Source: Chrysomallon squamiferum (Eukaryota; Mollusca; Gastropoda; Neomphalida; Peltospiridae). From it: a stretch of 64,000 nt of DNA. The notes beneath the pieces were generated by a model that saw only the letters and a program-made list of their open reading frames with translations, was not told where the DNA came from and did not search any database. Shown in pieces: positions 11,135 through 25,300 of the stretch; the stretch's first letter is position 1, and each line of letters begins with the position of its first letter. The position numbers and the translations under genes were made by a program. The stretch lies in the NCBI GenBank assembly GCA_012295275.1, contig CM022665.1, positions 35,159,522-35,223,521 on the forward strand, in the 5' to 3' direction.

Positions 11135-14100
11135 TACATTTTTCTTTCTTTTTTTTTAGGAAGAAATCTTGTTTTGTAGTTTTTAAATTTTTGGGGGTTT
11201 GATTTCTTTATTTCTTTATCATTTTTATTTATTTTACTTATTATTTTATTATTATATTATATATAATATTATGTTTTATTTATTTATTTATTTATTTTTT
11301 ATTTTATTTATTTATTACTATTATTATTATTTTTTTTTTTTACCTGTTTGATTTTATAAATCTTCTAAATTGTTGTTGGGTTTGGTTTCTTTTTTCTTTT
11401 GATTGAATGCTTTGTTGATATTGTTGTTTTCATGCATCAGTTATGTTCTGCCTTCATAAATAGAAAAATAATAACACAAGTAATATAGTACTGACAGTAT
11501 TATACAAAATAATACTACACTTATAACATTTACTGATTGTTATCACCTGTTGACTTGTTACCTATACTCAAAAATATGTGCAATATAGGTTTGTTTCAAC
11601 AGTTGTGTATTATTGTGCAATCAACATACTCAGGTATTTAAGAGAGATTTACCATACAGATTAAGCATTTTCCTTCCTGTGATATCCATTTATAATGACA
11701 CTAACATGAGAGGACAGCTAATACTTCCTTTTAGAGTTCTACGTATAACTATTGTAGGAGAGTCTCAATGATTAAAACACAGAGCTGAGATGTAAAGACA
11801 CTTAAGATTTATTGCCTCTTTCCCGGCTATGGAAAGGTTTATATAAAAAATCCCTTGCTGCTAACTGATAAAAGCCCATTGTGTAGCAATAGGCTTCCTC
11901 TCTTCTTCCTTTTTTCTCTATGGTCCTGAACTATGATGTCACAAATATGGTTAACTGTAAGTTATTTAGGACATTATTAAATAAAATATTTCTGTGTTCC
12001 TTTTATCCCATTGTGAACCATTCTCAGGGGGAAAGTGACATTAACAGTGGAAAATAAAAAAGGTTTTGAAATAGACATAATAAAATAAAATACTAATAAA
12101 ATATCATTATGACTGCTGTATTTGATATTCCTCATTTCTTTTTGACTTAACTTTCTTGACAGATTTTTTTTTTTTTTTTTGTGTTCTTTTTATTTGCCTT
12201 CTGTCTGTCATTCTGTATCCTTCTCACATCTTTGTCTTGTCTTATGCTCTTTATCTGTCTTTTTCTGTTTGTCCATCAGTCTGGTTCATCAGACTACAGT
12301 TTTGTTTTGTTCATCCATGTTCATATATTTACATAACAGCCAGTGTAGCTTTGTGCTGAGATTCACTGAACATTAGTTAATTCATTGATGCTATTCAACT
12401 GTTTTGACCAGCGATTTTGTCTCTCTTTCAATTTTTACTACTTCATCCCTTTCACACCAAATCTATCTTTTTTTTTTCTTCTTTTTTTTTTTAAACCATT
12501 AAACAGATAACAGTAGTTTTTTTTATTTTTTTATTTTGGTCAATTTAGTTTTAATTTTTGTTTTCTGGAAATCACAGTTTAGCTAATCTGTACAGGTTAT
12601 AAAATGATAAAGATTTGATGCCTCAGCAGATTTGGTAATTAGAGTCAGGAAAGTAGTAACTCAACCCTATATCTATCAGCAATTACAGGTAGACCGCTGC
12701 CAATTGGCAGTGACTAGGTAGCTTTATTACCAATGGACATTTACTTGTTTACTGTTATTATTTCTGGCACATTCTTTTGTTATGACAAACTGAAAGTCTT
12801 GAGATTCTGAAAGAATTACTGGTTTATGGCAAAGAATTTAGCCATTTTAGTCATGTGAAGATACCTATCTGAAGCTATTTATTTCCTTGATTTTGTGCAA
12901 AGTATAACATTTTCTGATTGTTTTCCATAATTCTGAATTTAAAAATAGATCAAAGTTTTGACCTCCTTTATCTGTTTATTCCATAATCTAATTCCCTACT
13001 GGAAACATTTTAAATGTGATTGTCCAGTCCACAATTGAATGAAGTTTATGTGTGAAACATGAATAATTTGTACTTTTTCAATTTTTTGTTTTATATAGGT
13101 TGAATATTTCAGTTTTTGTCTTTACTGTTGATAACCGAAATTTATTTTACAAACAGATTTACAGTATTTGTGTAGAAGCTATAGCACAGTGGACAGTGCT
13201 TTTATAACGTACAGTGGGTCATAGGTTCAGTTTATATCAGTTCAGACATTGTCCATTCTAGCACTGCACCAGAAGTAATGTATTATATTGCAAATTTATA
13301 ACAATTGTTGATTTAAAAAATATATAAAAAAACCCACCAGAAACAATTATATTTAATACCATGCAAATCAATAATCAAAATGTGTTGTAATATCATTAAA
13401 TTAATATCCATTCCATCATTTTTTTCAGATATTTTAATAATCCAAAATTTAGTCTTTTTACAACAGTAATACTGATCATTTGGTTATGGAAATGTACATT
13501 CTTATAAAACTGATCTGTGTAGTTAATTTTGGTAACCATTTTCAAAATCATGTTTACAGATATCTACAAACACATACAAAATTGTATGTGGTAATTACCT
13601 TACAGCAGTTTTTCTATGAATCTGTTTATTCTGGAAATGAAGGAAGACAAGTAATTAATGGGAACCATGTGTAAAGTGTGCTTCTAGCTTTCTTGAAGTA
13701 ATATACTGACATAAGGCACCTGCTAGGTGCCATGCCTGATGTAATCTGCTATTAACAGAAAGTGGACACAGGCTTCCAGACCTCTACTTGTACCTCATTG
13801 AAATGGCTACTTCAGATTTTAGCTTAAGCTGAAATGGTCAAAGATTTATTTTGTTTTGTTTTTCTATTTACTTTGAATTTTTAGATATTTTATTTTATTT
13901 TCATTGGTGTTTTTTAAAATTATTTTACTTCAGTTTTTTGGGGTGGTTTGTTTATTTAATTTTTTGTTGTTTTTTAGACAGATTTTAGTTGGGGTTTTTT
14001 TCTTGCTTTAAAACAGTTATTGAAATCAAGGTTTCAAGTACTTCCCAAATTTTTTTTTTTTTTTTTTTTATATAACATAATAAAATGCCAGACTTTGCAG

Positions 14101-17100
14101 ATGAAATTTGATCTAGTAGGCTATTTTAACTTGTGGATTTATTTTCACTACTAAGGAGTGTGTGGCACATATCTATATTAGTTGGAATATCTGTTTTGAA
14201 TTTGGCAAATGCTGGAATAATGCACTGCACATATCACATATTCGTAGCAAAAAAAAAAAAAGTAGAAAGAAAACAGAAGGAGATAAAGTAACGAGCAAAA
14301 TGAAAAACAAACAGAATACATTTACTGTGTGTTCTAATGTTTAAGAAAATAGCAGTTAAAAAATGTTAATAATGTGGCAGTTTTAGTGATAGATGTAAGG
14401 AGGAAAATCTCAGTAGGTTTGAATCAGTACTAAGTTTAAGTCTGTTGTGTCAAGTATTCAGTCACTAACATGCTAATTCACTAACACATATATCTGTAGG
14501 TTTACACAGTTTTTTTATTAACATATAACTTTTCTCTAGATATGAACTTGTATATCATAGCCTTTGGTTTATAAGTTTTGTGTATAGAATTGAAAACTAG
14601 TTTTAAAGATTTGTTAGGTACATTGTTTACAAGAACTGTGATACTGCCCCATTTTCTAATAGTACAGTAATAAATTTATTTAATATTTTGTAAATTTTCT
14701 TTAATAAAAAGTAAACTTTAGTATCAAGTGTGCTATCTAATTATTTAGTTTCCAGACATTGTTTTTATTAATTACATTTTATTTTTAGTAATAAATGTTT
14801 TATTTATTACTAACAAATGATGATTTCTTCTCTGGAGACGTTTACTTTGAACACTACTGGTCAGAATAAATTGGCTGATTTCCAAATGTTCATTCCCAAA
14901 ACAACACATGGTATCAAGCAGAAGACCTGTTCAAGCCACTAAGAACTACTGTCTTATATCAGTACATGGTTCTATTTATAAACACCCTTTTGCACACATC
15001 CCTGAAATGCATGTCTTATTATACATACATATATATAAAGGTGCGAGGCTATAATGCACACCTACACAATACAGACAGCAGACCAATTCTAACAGATTGT
15101 TCTATTTCTTCATCCTTCTTTCTGGGATTTTTATTTTCTCTCCTTTCTGAAGGCAGCCCATTTTCCAACGGGGGTGAGTCTATTTTCTGAGTCTTTGTAG
15201 AAGCAGACATTTAAACACAAATGACAGATGTAGGCAAGGCATAGAGAGAGAGAAAGAAAAAAACAATTTACACTGCAAGTAATTTTAGAAAGTATGTATA
15301 TCATTCTGATTTTGTTTTTCCTTGCATTTTCTGACAAAAAAAAGGTAATTGATGCAGTAAAAAAGGAAATTTTTCACTCTAGTATATTAACAGAAATGCA
15401 ACTTCAAGGAGAGAGTTAAAATTTCTTGTTATTGATATATTAATATTAAAACAGGTTTCTGGATAATATAGAAAGCTAAAAGGAAATGAACAATATGCAT
15501 TCACTAGTGATATATCAGAATATATGTTTTAAATTCAAAACATAATTTTGCTATAATGGACTTATATTTTAAGAAAGGGAAATGTTAACTTTAATTATAA
15601 AAATAGACCATATAATTAGTTTAGTAGACTATCAAAAATCATGTTTAAATCATATCTGAATATATTAAAATTGAAACTAAAGAGGAAAATGTTATAGTAA
15701 TAAGTAGACTTTTCTGAATGAGCTCCTGTTAATGGAATTTCAAACATGAGGCCATATCTTTTTTCTTCTTTTTTTTTCAGTACTTTTTAACCATTCTAAA
15801 GATAAAATTACTGGGGATGCTATTTTTCAAGGACATTTTTTTTTGCTTTGGTATTATATATGTCTTGATATAAATTGTACAAAATATTTTATGTTTCTTC
15901 AGTTAGTATTTTGAAAGACTCTGTGATGTAAAGGTGTAAAAAGAAAACAATAATAATAAATAAATAAAAATAAGAATAAAAATAAAAATAAATAAATAAA
16001 AATGATATAATAAAAATAAAAATGATTAAAATCAAAATACAATTACTGAAAAAAGTAATTTCATTTTTATTTAAAGTTTACTCTTTTTTTTTCCCTGTAA
16101 CTGAAAATTTGGAATGTTTCCTAAAATTATCAGGTTTTTTTTGTTGGTTTTTTTCCCCTGTGGTTTATCTGAGAACATGTTTCAGCTTTCACCTCCTGTG
16201 ATTAGCATACCTGCAGCAAACATCAGCTGATGCTGCAAGGAGCGTAACATTAGAACTTAAAACATCATCAAATATTTAAAATAATTAGCTTTGTAGTCAT
16301 GGATATTTGAAAAACACAAACATTAACAAATTTTAGATATTAGAAAAGTAAAAATGAACAGTAATTAAAAACACATTTTAAAAATATTTTATCTTTTTAA
16401 ATTCAAGACACCAAAATAATTTTCAACTTTTTTTTTTAGTGTATATTTTCTTAAAGGCAAAAAAAAAATAAGAAAAAAGAAAGAATAAACTCAACAAGCA
16501 TTATTTAACAACAAATAATTTTTTTTTTTTTTGTAGTTCTCATTTTCAAATTATTTTATATCATATTATAAATAGGACTGTATTATTTATTGATTATTGA
16601 ACTGTAAAACTATTTTAGTTACATTCTGGAAGTAGACTGCCATTTACCTTCAGATGGTTTATTTTGTATGCATACTTGATCTATACCTGTTTTTAATACG
16701 ACATATACATTTCATTAATTCACTATTTAATGGAAAGCTTTTAACATTATAATTAGCATATGAAGTATAAAAGATGTGATAGCTTTCGTGTTTATGGAAA
16801 GGTTGATGTGAAATACTCTTACTGTTAATTAATAATAATAGCCATGAGTATGATAAAAGCTGGTTCTCGCAGATATTATAGTAGAAAAATTAATATATCA
16901 AATAATGTTTAATAATGAAATGTATTGGTATGTATTTAAAAATATTTTTATTAATTTATTCAAACCAGAACTAACAATTGGATTTGATCCCAGTACAAAC
17001 CAGCTGTAAGAGTGATGACTTAACTACTTCACATTTGCTTCTTGACATTTGTGTCCTGTTGTGAATATCCATTATGTACATCAGTAGTCAATCTTCATTG

Positions 17101-18870
17101 TGTAATAAAATTACTCATGTTTTATTCACATCATACTGATATATAAATTTCTGTTAAGAGATAAACATCATGCAATATCTTATCATACACTGACACAATG
17201 TTTTCAGAAGATCACAGTCTGCACAAAACTTTCTAATTACATCTCAACTATCAAAATTATAAAACAAGAAATCTCAGTAGCTTTAACTGAAATTAATAAA
17301 TTTGTTATGAGATAAACATACATTATCTTATTTTATCATATGTTCATACAGTGTTTTCAAAAGGTCACAGTCCTCAAAATGTTCAGATTACATCTTTGAC
17401 TATTAAAGTTATAAAACAGAATTTTTCAGTAGCTTTAATTGGAGTAAGTGTGGGTATTCAGAAAACAATAGTGGGGGGGGACTATAAGGGCAATTTAATC
17501 CCATCTCAAGCTTTATTTGATGTTTTTACAACCTTTTTAAGTGTGATTATGCATGACTTGGCATTTACACCTATTGAGTTCAGTGTTGATTTCACAGACG
17601 AATATATTGATTAATTACTGTGTATTTATCTCTTTCGTGATCTCTCTAAGTATGCATGTAAAGTAATATCTGTATATATGTCTGTCCAGACATATGATTG
17701 TTGTCTGTGTTTTTGATTGGAAATATTAAAATATATTTTCATCTCTGTACATACCATTTCTCAGACATTATGGCTGTCTGTTTGTCTACCACTGTGTTTC
17801 AGTCTGTGTATGTGGGTTTTATCGACATGTCCTTCTACATGTCTCACTATTTCTGTGTTAATGTTCTTCCACAATTTAAAAATACTGTTTACCTTGAAAT
17901 CACAACTGGTTTTCTATAAATATTTACATCAGACAGACCAAATAAAAACAAATAATAATAAAATCTAAAAAAAATACCTAGCATGCTAAGACAAATACTT
18001 TACCTTTACTTGCATTCAAATAGTTGTTGGCATCATCATTTAGATACGTGTTTCTGACAAAATGTACAAAAATGCAGATGAAAAACAAAATAACAATTTC
18101 TATTTCTTTACGTGAAATACAATCAGCATACCATTTCCGGGTTGGCCTGTTTAGCTCATTCTGTGTGTACCTGTCAGATGGACTGCCTTTTGTGGTGAAA
18201 CTATTTAGTAAGGGGCTTTTTCCAAAAACACAAAAAAAAAAAAAAATCCTCTGTTTATGAATTTAATTACTTCTTTTATGTTTATTTATTTATTTATTTA
18301 TTTATCTATTATTTGTTTTTGGTTGGTTTTTTATACAACATTTTTTTTCTTCCTATTTTTTTTTTTTGTTACTTTAAAACTGTTTAATTTAAAACTGGAA
18401 ATAATCTGGAAGAATTTGTATTATTATCATTATTATTGTTAATAAAAGATATTAGAGAATATTTTACAATTTTTTTTTTTTTTTTTTTTTTCAGCGACTG
18501 CAAAAATATGATTTCAATTATCAAAATATTTTTTAAACCTTTCTTCTGTTTATTTTTAAATAATATAATATAATAATACAAGGTTTCCAAACTAAAATGC
18601 TATGAATATATTTAAAATGATCACATGAAAGTTGATACATGTGTGTGAAAATGACAAAATACTAATTAAGTATTTTCTGTTTATAAGTAATTAATTAGAA
18701 TTTACTGTTATTATCATCTGTGATAACAGCTGAACATCTTTTCTCCAGCACTTGACTTGAGACAGTCTGAATTCAAACAACAGGAAAACTTAATAAGAAA
18801 TGTCAAGTAGTTTGTTTATGGATGTTTAATATTCAGATACTGAAATAAATAAGACAATAACGTATATGTG

Positions 18871-18912
<42 letters not shown>

Positions 18913-21900
18913 CGTGCATACATGCACATGTGTAAATGGATAGACAGGCACACATAGAGTACAATTATTCTGTTTGTAAGTGCCACAAAATGTAAATATT
19001 TTTGATGTATATCAGTAATAATTAACTATATTATATAAAACTAGCTTTACATATAAAGTTAAAGAAAGTGAAACTTTTGAGAAAGCCTTTTCAAATGATT
19101 TTTCCTGTTTGTGGAACAAACCAATCAGCTTTGCAGGGGAGGAAGTTTGGACCTGTCTTGACAGTAACTTTTATAAGCAGCACAAATATACACACACACA
19201 CACACATATATAGAGAGAGTGGATGTAGCATAGGCAAGGCTGTAAACAAAAGTGGATGGGCAAAACATAGCAAGATAAGACATTTCTTGTAGTATTCAAC
19301 TGTTGTGACTAATGACATGAAGGAGTGGAGAGTGTGACTGCTGTGTTTCACCTCACTAGTCACCTGTGTTGTAATACACCTGTCTGTCCTGTTGTAGTTG
19401 TAGTCACCACACTACATTAGCTGGCCTCTAGTCTTGTTTTGCTTTGCCCCAGGTCTGTGTGTCCTAAGCGGGCAGGATTATAATTATAACACAAACACAG
19501 TTATAACTGCCACAATCGGAGGAAAATTTCCTTCATAATAACTCAACAGATTTCTGACATAAGCAGTTGTCCATCCAGACTGATATGGGAACTTACTTCA
19601 GTTTGGTTCATTAAGTCTATTTTTTTTTTTTTCGTTTGTCTGATCTGTGGAATCAATAAGAGACTGAAAGGATTAGAGTGAGGAGATTATATTAATCATG
19701 GAAGTCACTGAAGAACCACAAGGATTAGTACAAGTGTCTGAGGCTGGGGATGATGAGGTAATTTATAAAAAGAAATGTCTATTTTTTTCTTCTCTAGCAT
19801 AATATCCATGGCATGCTTGCAATATCGATCATTTGTTATCAATTTGATAACACTGATTCAGTTTTATTGACAATACAAATTGTGTGTATGTGATGATGAA
19901 ACTTTAAAAATAATTGGGAGGTGGTAAAATGATAACAATACATTTTTAACATATAGTTAATGCTTACACACGAACACACACACACACACACACACACAAA
20001 TAATACATAATTATATACAGACTTACCTAATAAACTCAGAATTCACTAATAAATACTTTTTTACATGTTCTATAATCACTCATTTTTCAGTCAGATCTGT
20101 CAGATTTATATACCAGTAATAAAACATGGATTCACTTTTGATGGCTTCTCTGAACCACCTGGTACATAATAACCTATCTGGTTTTGAGGGTTTAGACATA
20201 TTTCTGATCAGACTTATTAACTGTTTTATATGCATAAGTGTACAGATTGTGTATATGTTTGTATGGATTAAATATTTATCTTTTTGGATACATAATTATG
20301 TATGTATATGTATAATATAACTTACTCATTTCTGGGTGATGTATGTGAACATAATCAAATACATATACATACACATTTATAAACACACACATATATATAT
20401 TCAGAATACACATTTACAGACTTGTACACAAACAAACACATACTCTGTCATCCAGTAACTCAAATTCACACAGATTATTCACACATACTCACACTGATAT
20501 AGAACACTGACATACTTTCACAGAGAATATATATGTTCACACTCAGAAACACACACAGACACACACACACTCAGAAGAAATAAATAACATTCATCACAAG
20601 ATGTTTGCTGTGTCAGTGTGTCACAGTGTAAAGAAAAGTGAATGAACAGACAGGACGTTTATTTGCTAACTTCACACAGGGCATTCATTAGCCTGTCCCA
20701 CAGTAATCTATCTCATTTATAGTCAGCCTTGAATACCTCTGTAGAATAAAAATTTATTATGTTTTTTTTCAGTTGTCTAACTGGTTCTGCTTATAAAGTT
20801 TAAAAAAAATTAGTTTTCATATTCATATTATTTAACATGAGTACATGATTTATTATAATATTTTATTATTTATTGTACAAATGTAGGATAATTAAAATTT
20901 TACTGTATTCAGATGGTAAAATATATACTAAAATGGAAACTATATTTATAACTTATCTGTTGAATAAATTTTAAAGTGTGTTATTGGTATGAAATAAATG
21001 AATGGTGTAAATTTCCTTTATAATTTTTGTATTCATTGGTTTTGCTGGAAGGCATTTCAGTGAATGATTTCTGCTTATTCATCTCCTAATATTTTGTTGT
21101 ATTGACAGTAATGCAATCAAACTACATTTCTTATATAAGATTTTGATTCTATGCCTTTTGAAATTTAATACTGGCATAATCAGCAGCCATCTGTTATACT
21201 CGGCAGCTTATAAAACTTACTGTTTACAACAAAATTAAATTAAATCCAAATGCAGTGAGCAGTTTGGAAAATAATAAACTTTATATAGAGCATTAAAAAA
21301 AAAATGAATATGAACAGCATGTCTATTATTTACTTTTTTCATCATACTTGTTCCTAAATACAGCATTATTATTACATTATTTGAATTATATATATTCTGA
21401 ATTTATTTGCCAGTCTTTATGGAATATTTGTTGCTGTTTGTGTTTTTATAACATGAAAATTTGCAGGATATATGATTTTTTAGCTTGTTTTACATCATTT
21501 ATTTAAACTTATTCATCTTGATTGGGTTTTTTTTGGGGGGGTTACATTTATTTAAACTTAATCATCTTGATTGGGTTTTTTGTCTTTTAGCTTTTTTATT
21601 CACTTTCTTTCCATTTCTCGTCTACATTTGTCATACTTTCTCCAACCCATTCTCATTTTTCTCACACTTTCTTTCACATTTTTTCTTCCTCTCACACATA
21701 CTTTCCCTTACAATTATTCTGTCTCTCATTTGTTCTTTATTTTTCTCTACTCATTCATTTTGTACATTATTCTGATTCTTTATCTCCACTAACATACAAA
21801 TGATGAACAACAAAATCACTTAATCTTAATGTTATTAATTTTTCTTTTCAAATAAAATTCATATTACCAAAGGTTAAATTTATTATTGTCACTTAATACT

Positions 21901-22313
21901 ATCTCACATAGATAACTCAGAAATGTATTGAAGATAAACCTGCTGCACCTTTTTTTCTACAAATTTCACATTTTGTTTCAAATTACAAAATGAAACAATC
22001 TTTTTTTTTTTCTTTCTGAATTGATGACCTTAAAACTCTATGCAGTGATTTCTGAAACCAAAATGCTTGAAACTCCCATGTATTTTGAATGACAGTTTAT
22101 TCACCTGATCTCCCACAGTCTTGTGCTACATATTGGGCTCTTTTACCAGAAACCATAACCATCACAGAAGTTGGCTGTAATCTGTCATTTCTTGGATGGT
22201 TTTTTCAATCACAATTTAGCACATCAATCTTACGTTTGTCTGTTACCTTTTGTTATCAGGTTACATATTTAACTTATGTCAGGATGCACTGTCACTAAAT
22301 GTCTGTGTGTGTA

Positions 22314-22348
<35 letters not shown>

Positions 22349-25300
22349 TTTTTATTTATTATTATTATTATTTTTTTTAATGTATTTTCCAGAAGATGTC
22401 TTCATTTTTATTTTTATTTTTATTTTTTTTGAATAATGTTGAGACTGTTTTCTCTCTCACTCTGTTTTGACATCTCACAGAGAGAAAGATTTAACCAGTT
22501 TTTAACCTTTTAAACATTACATTATTTACCAACTTATTATTTATTTCATATCTTTTTAGTTCCTGTTATTTTGGTATTTATTAAGTTTATATAACTTTAA
22601 AAAAGCTTCATTTAAAAATAAAATTAAATAAAATTTTAAAAATTTAAAATTAATACCTTCCTCTAAATAATAAATTGTTTTTCTTCACTTTTGTATTGGG
22701 TGAATATTTAAGATTAATAATTTATTATATATAACATCACATTTGTTACTGATAAAACATTATGAAATAGAACTTTATATTTTATAACAAAGATGGATAT
22801 TGAAAATGTTTTTGTTTCATTATTTGGTTTTAATGATTACTATTTAATTTAAAAAAAAAATTATGACAAGTATCTGTATCTTTTATTATTATTATTTTTT
22901 TTAATTAGTAAAATTGATATTATTATTGAAAAAAAAAAAAAAAAAAAAAAAAATTACAAACAAAACACTAAAAAAAAATTCAAAATGATAATTCAAAATT
23001 ATTTTTCAGACAGCTGGAAAAAATTTAAAATAAGTGAACTTCATCTAGATCATTGATAAACTTTTTAATGTTTTTAAAAAATAATATTTATTGTAGTTCT
23101 CTTTCATGTTTGATTCCTTTAATAGTAATATATCACTATTTCTCTGAGAAAATATAATTAAATTGTGTTTAACTTGAATGTTAGCAGATTTTCATATTGG
23201 ATACTTAAGGCTTTCAGAGCCAGAAATTTACACACTACAAATTATCAACAGAAAATGCTGATGGAATCTTCCACAAAGACATCTTGTAAAAGAAAAGGAT
23301 ATTCTGTTAGTCATCCTCTGTTTCACCATACATGTGTATGCTATAATGAGGCTTATAATTGGGTTGCCTTGTTTCATTTTTTTTGCAATATCACAATACA
23401 AATGCTTTTGTAGATATTTGGTCTCTGTAGGTATGGGGTTTCATTTTTATGACTTTGTACACATTGAGGCAAACCTTTCTTGGGAAATCACTCTTTTTAT
23501 ATTCTTTTTTTGTAGGTATGTATTTACCATATAACACCATGTATGTGTTTAAACAATCAGATTATACAAAAGGGGTGCAAAGGGGTGTATACTAAATGAA
23601 TAGATCACTGTACAATCACAATGATATATATATATATATATATATATATGTGTTTTCTTTATAATGAAACTCATTCATGTTTTATTAAAATTTATATTGA
23701 CTACAATAGAGCAACCACTCTTTCATCACAAAGCATTCACTTTGGTATGTTTTGAAAGATATGCATAAACCCATAACATATTTGTTACATGCCACTGTTT
23801 TTGTTATGTAATCTTCTTTTCTTTCTTTTTTCTGATAAGAATAACTATAAAATTTCCTTTTTAATTTTTCAAGTTGACACTTTCATTGTTATTCTAAACA
23901 TACAATGTAGATTTGATCAGATTAAAAAGAAAAAGAAAACATATCATAATTATTTATGGGAAGTATTGTTATTTAAAAACACATTTAAGCAAGAGAGCAA
24001 TTGATACAAGATATGTTTGTACAGTTTTTACATCTGTTTCTGCTTTCTCTGAAGCTATAACCTCTGACCTTTCATATTTTGAAGTAGTAATTTTCTTACA
24101 AGCAACAGACTTAGCAACTATAGTTGTGGCGTTTTTAATAAAAGAAGAAAAATTATAAACACACTCCAATCCAGAATTTAAAAAAAAAAATAATAATAAT
24201 AAAAATAACAATATGAATGGATTAAAATAAAAAGTAAAAAAATCAAATATGTTGTGGATTTGTGATCTGTACTTTGAGATGATTTAGGATAACAGCTTTC
24301 CTAAGAATAATACAGCAATGAATCTGTTTTATAATTCACAAATGAATGAAATCAAATTTGAATTCTTTGTTCTCTGAAACTCTCCAGTGGTACAGAAAAG
24401 GTATTGTAATATATAAATTTTAAAAAGTATGAAATATATTTGCACTTTTTTGTGTGTGGGGGGGAATATGGAGTTTGATTTCACATATTTATTATATTAT
24501 CATACGTCTTAATTTGAAAGTGAGATTTATAGTTTATAAATATTAATCTACAAGACCAAAAAATGGCAATTAAAACTGCATTGTGTAATATCTGGTATGT
24601 CTGTAAATTATTGTTAAACATACAGCACAAGAAATGTTCTTGAATGATTTAGGAAGGTTTTGGTTGTTTTTTTTAACAGTCTTTCAAGAGAGGACAGTAT
24701 GTACCAGTTATAATATAAAATCTTTTGATAAAAATTACTTTTTCTCATGTGACAGAGCTAAATATCATTTTCTATCTTTATTCAAAAGATAGCACATACC
24801 TTTTAAGATTTAGGACGTTATGACCTGTAGAATTTCTGTTCACAGCTTAGCACATTCCATACAATTATAATATATATTATGTTGAAAGAGAACATTTTGA
24901 ACCTTCTAATAATAGCTGTGTATCACAGAGCTAAATGTTGTGTTTTGCTGCCTTATTGTTCTGTGATAGCAATTAATATTTAAAAATGTGAACTGTCTGA
25001 ATGACCTATCACAGCAACATTCTGAAAATAAACATTTCAAAATCTACAAAAACCTGTCAGAAACTGCATACAGTGTATGAGAAATACAATCAAAAACAAG
25101 ATGTATCATTATTTTATTAGATGTATATAAACATAACTTATAACAAGGATTAATATACATTACCCTTGTGTCAGTTGAATGATTCTATATTACCCTTGTG
25201 TCAGTAGAAAATCTTCTTGTTCATTTTTTGGTTTGTGTGGTATGACAGTGGTCAAACAAACAAAACATAATAGTGGGTGAAATCCTTATAATGGCATCCC

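Noticed and set aside
21485-21792. Hydrophobic Phe/Leu-rich ORFs that resemble membrane proteins
   Set aside because: They translate a CT-rich low-complexity stretch; overlapping frames look equally hydrophobic and there is no splice or start context.
23913-24211. Overlapping ORFs of about 80 codons on both strands
   Set aside because: No recognisable motif, AT-rich composition like the intron, no conserved splice sites.
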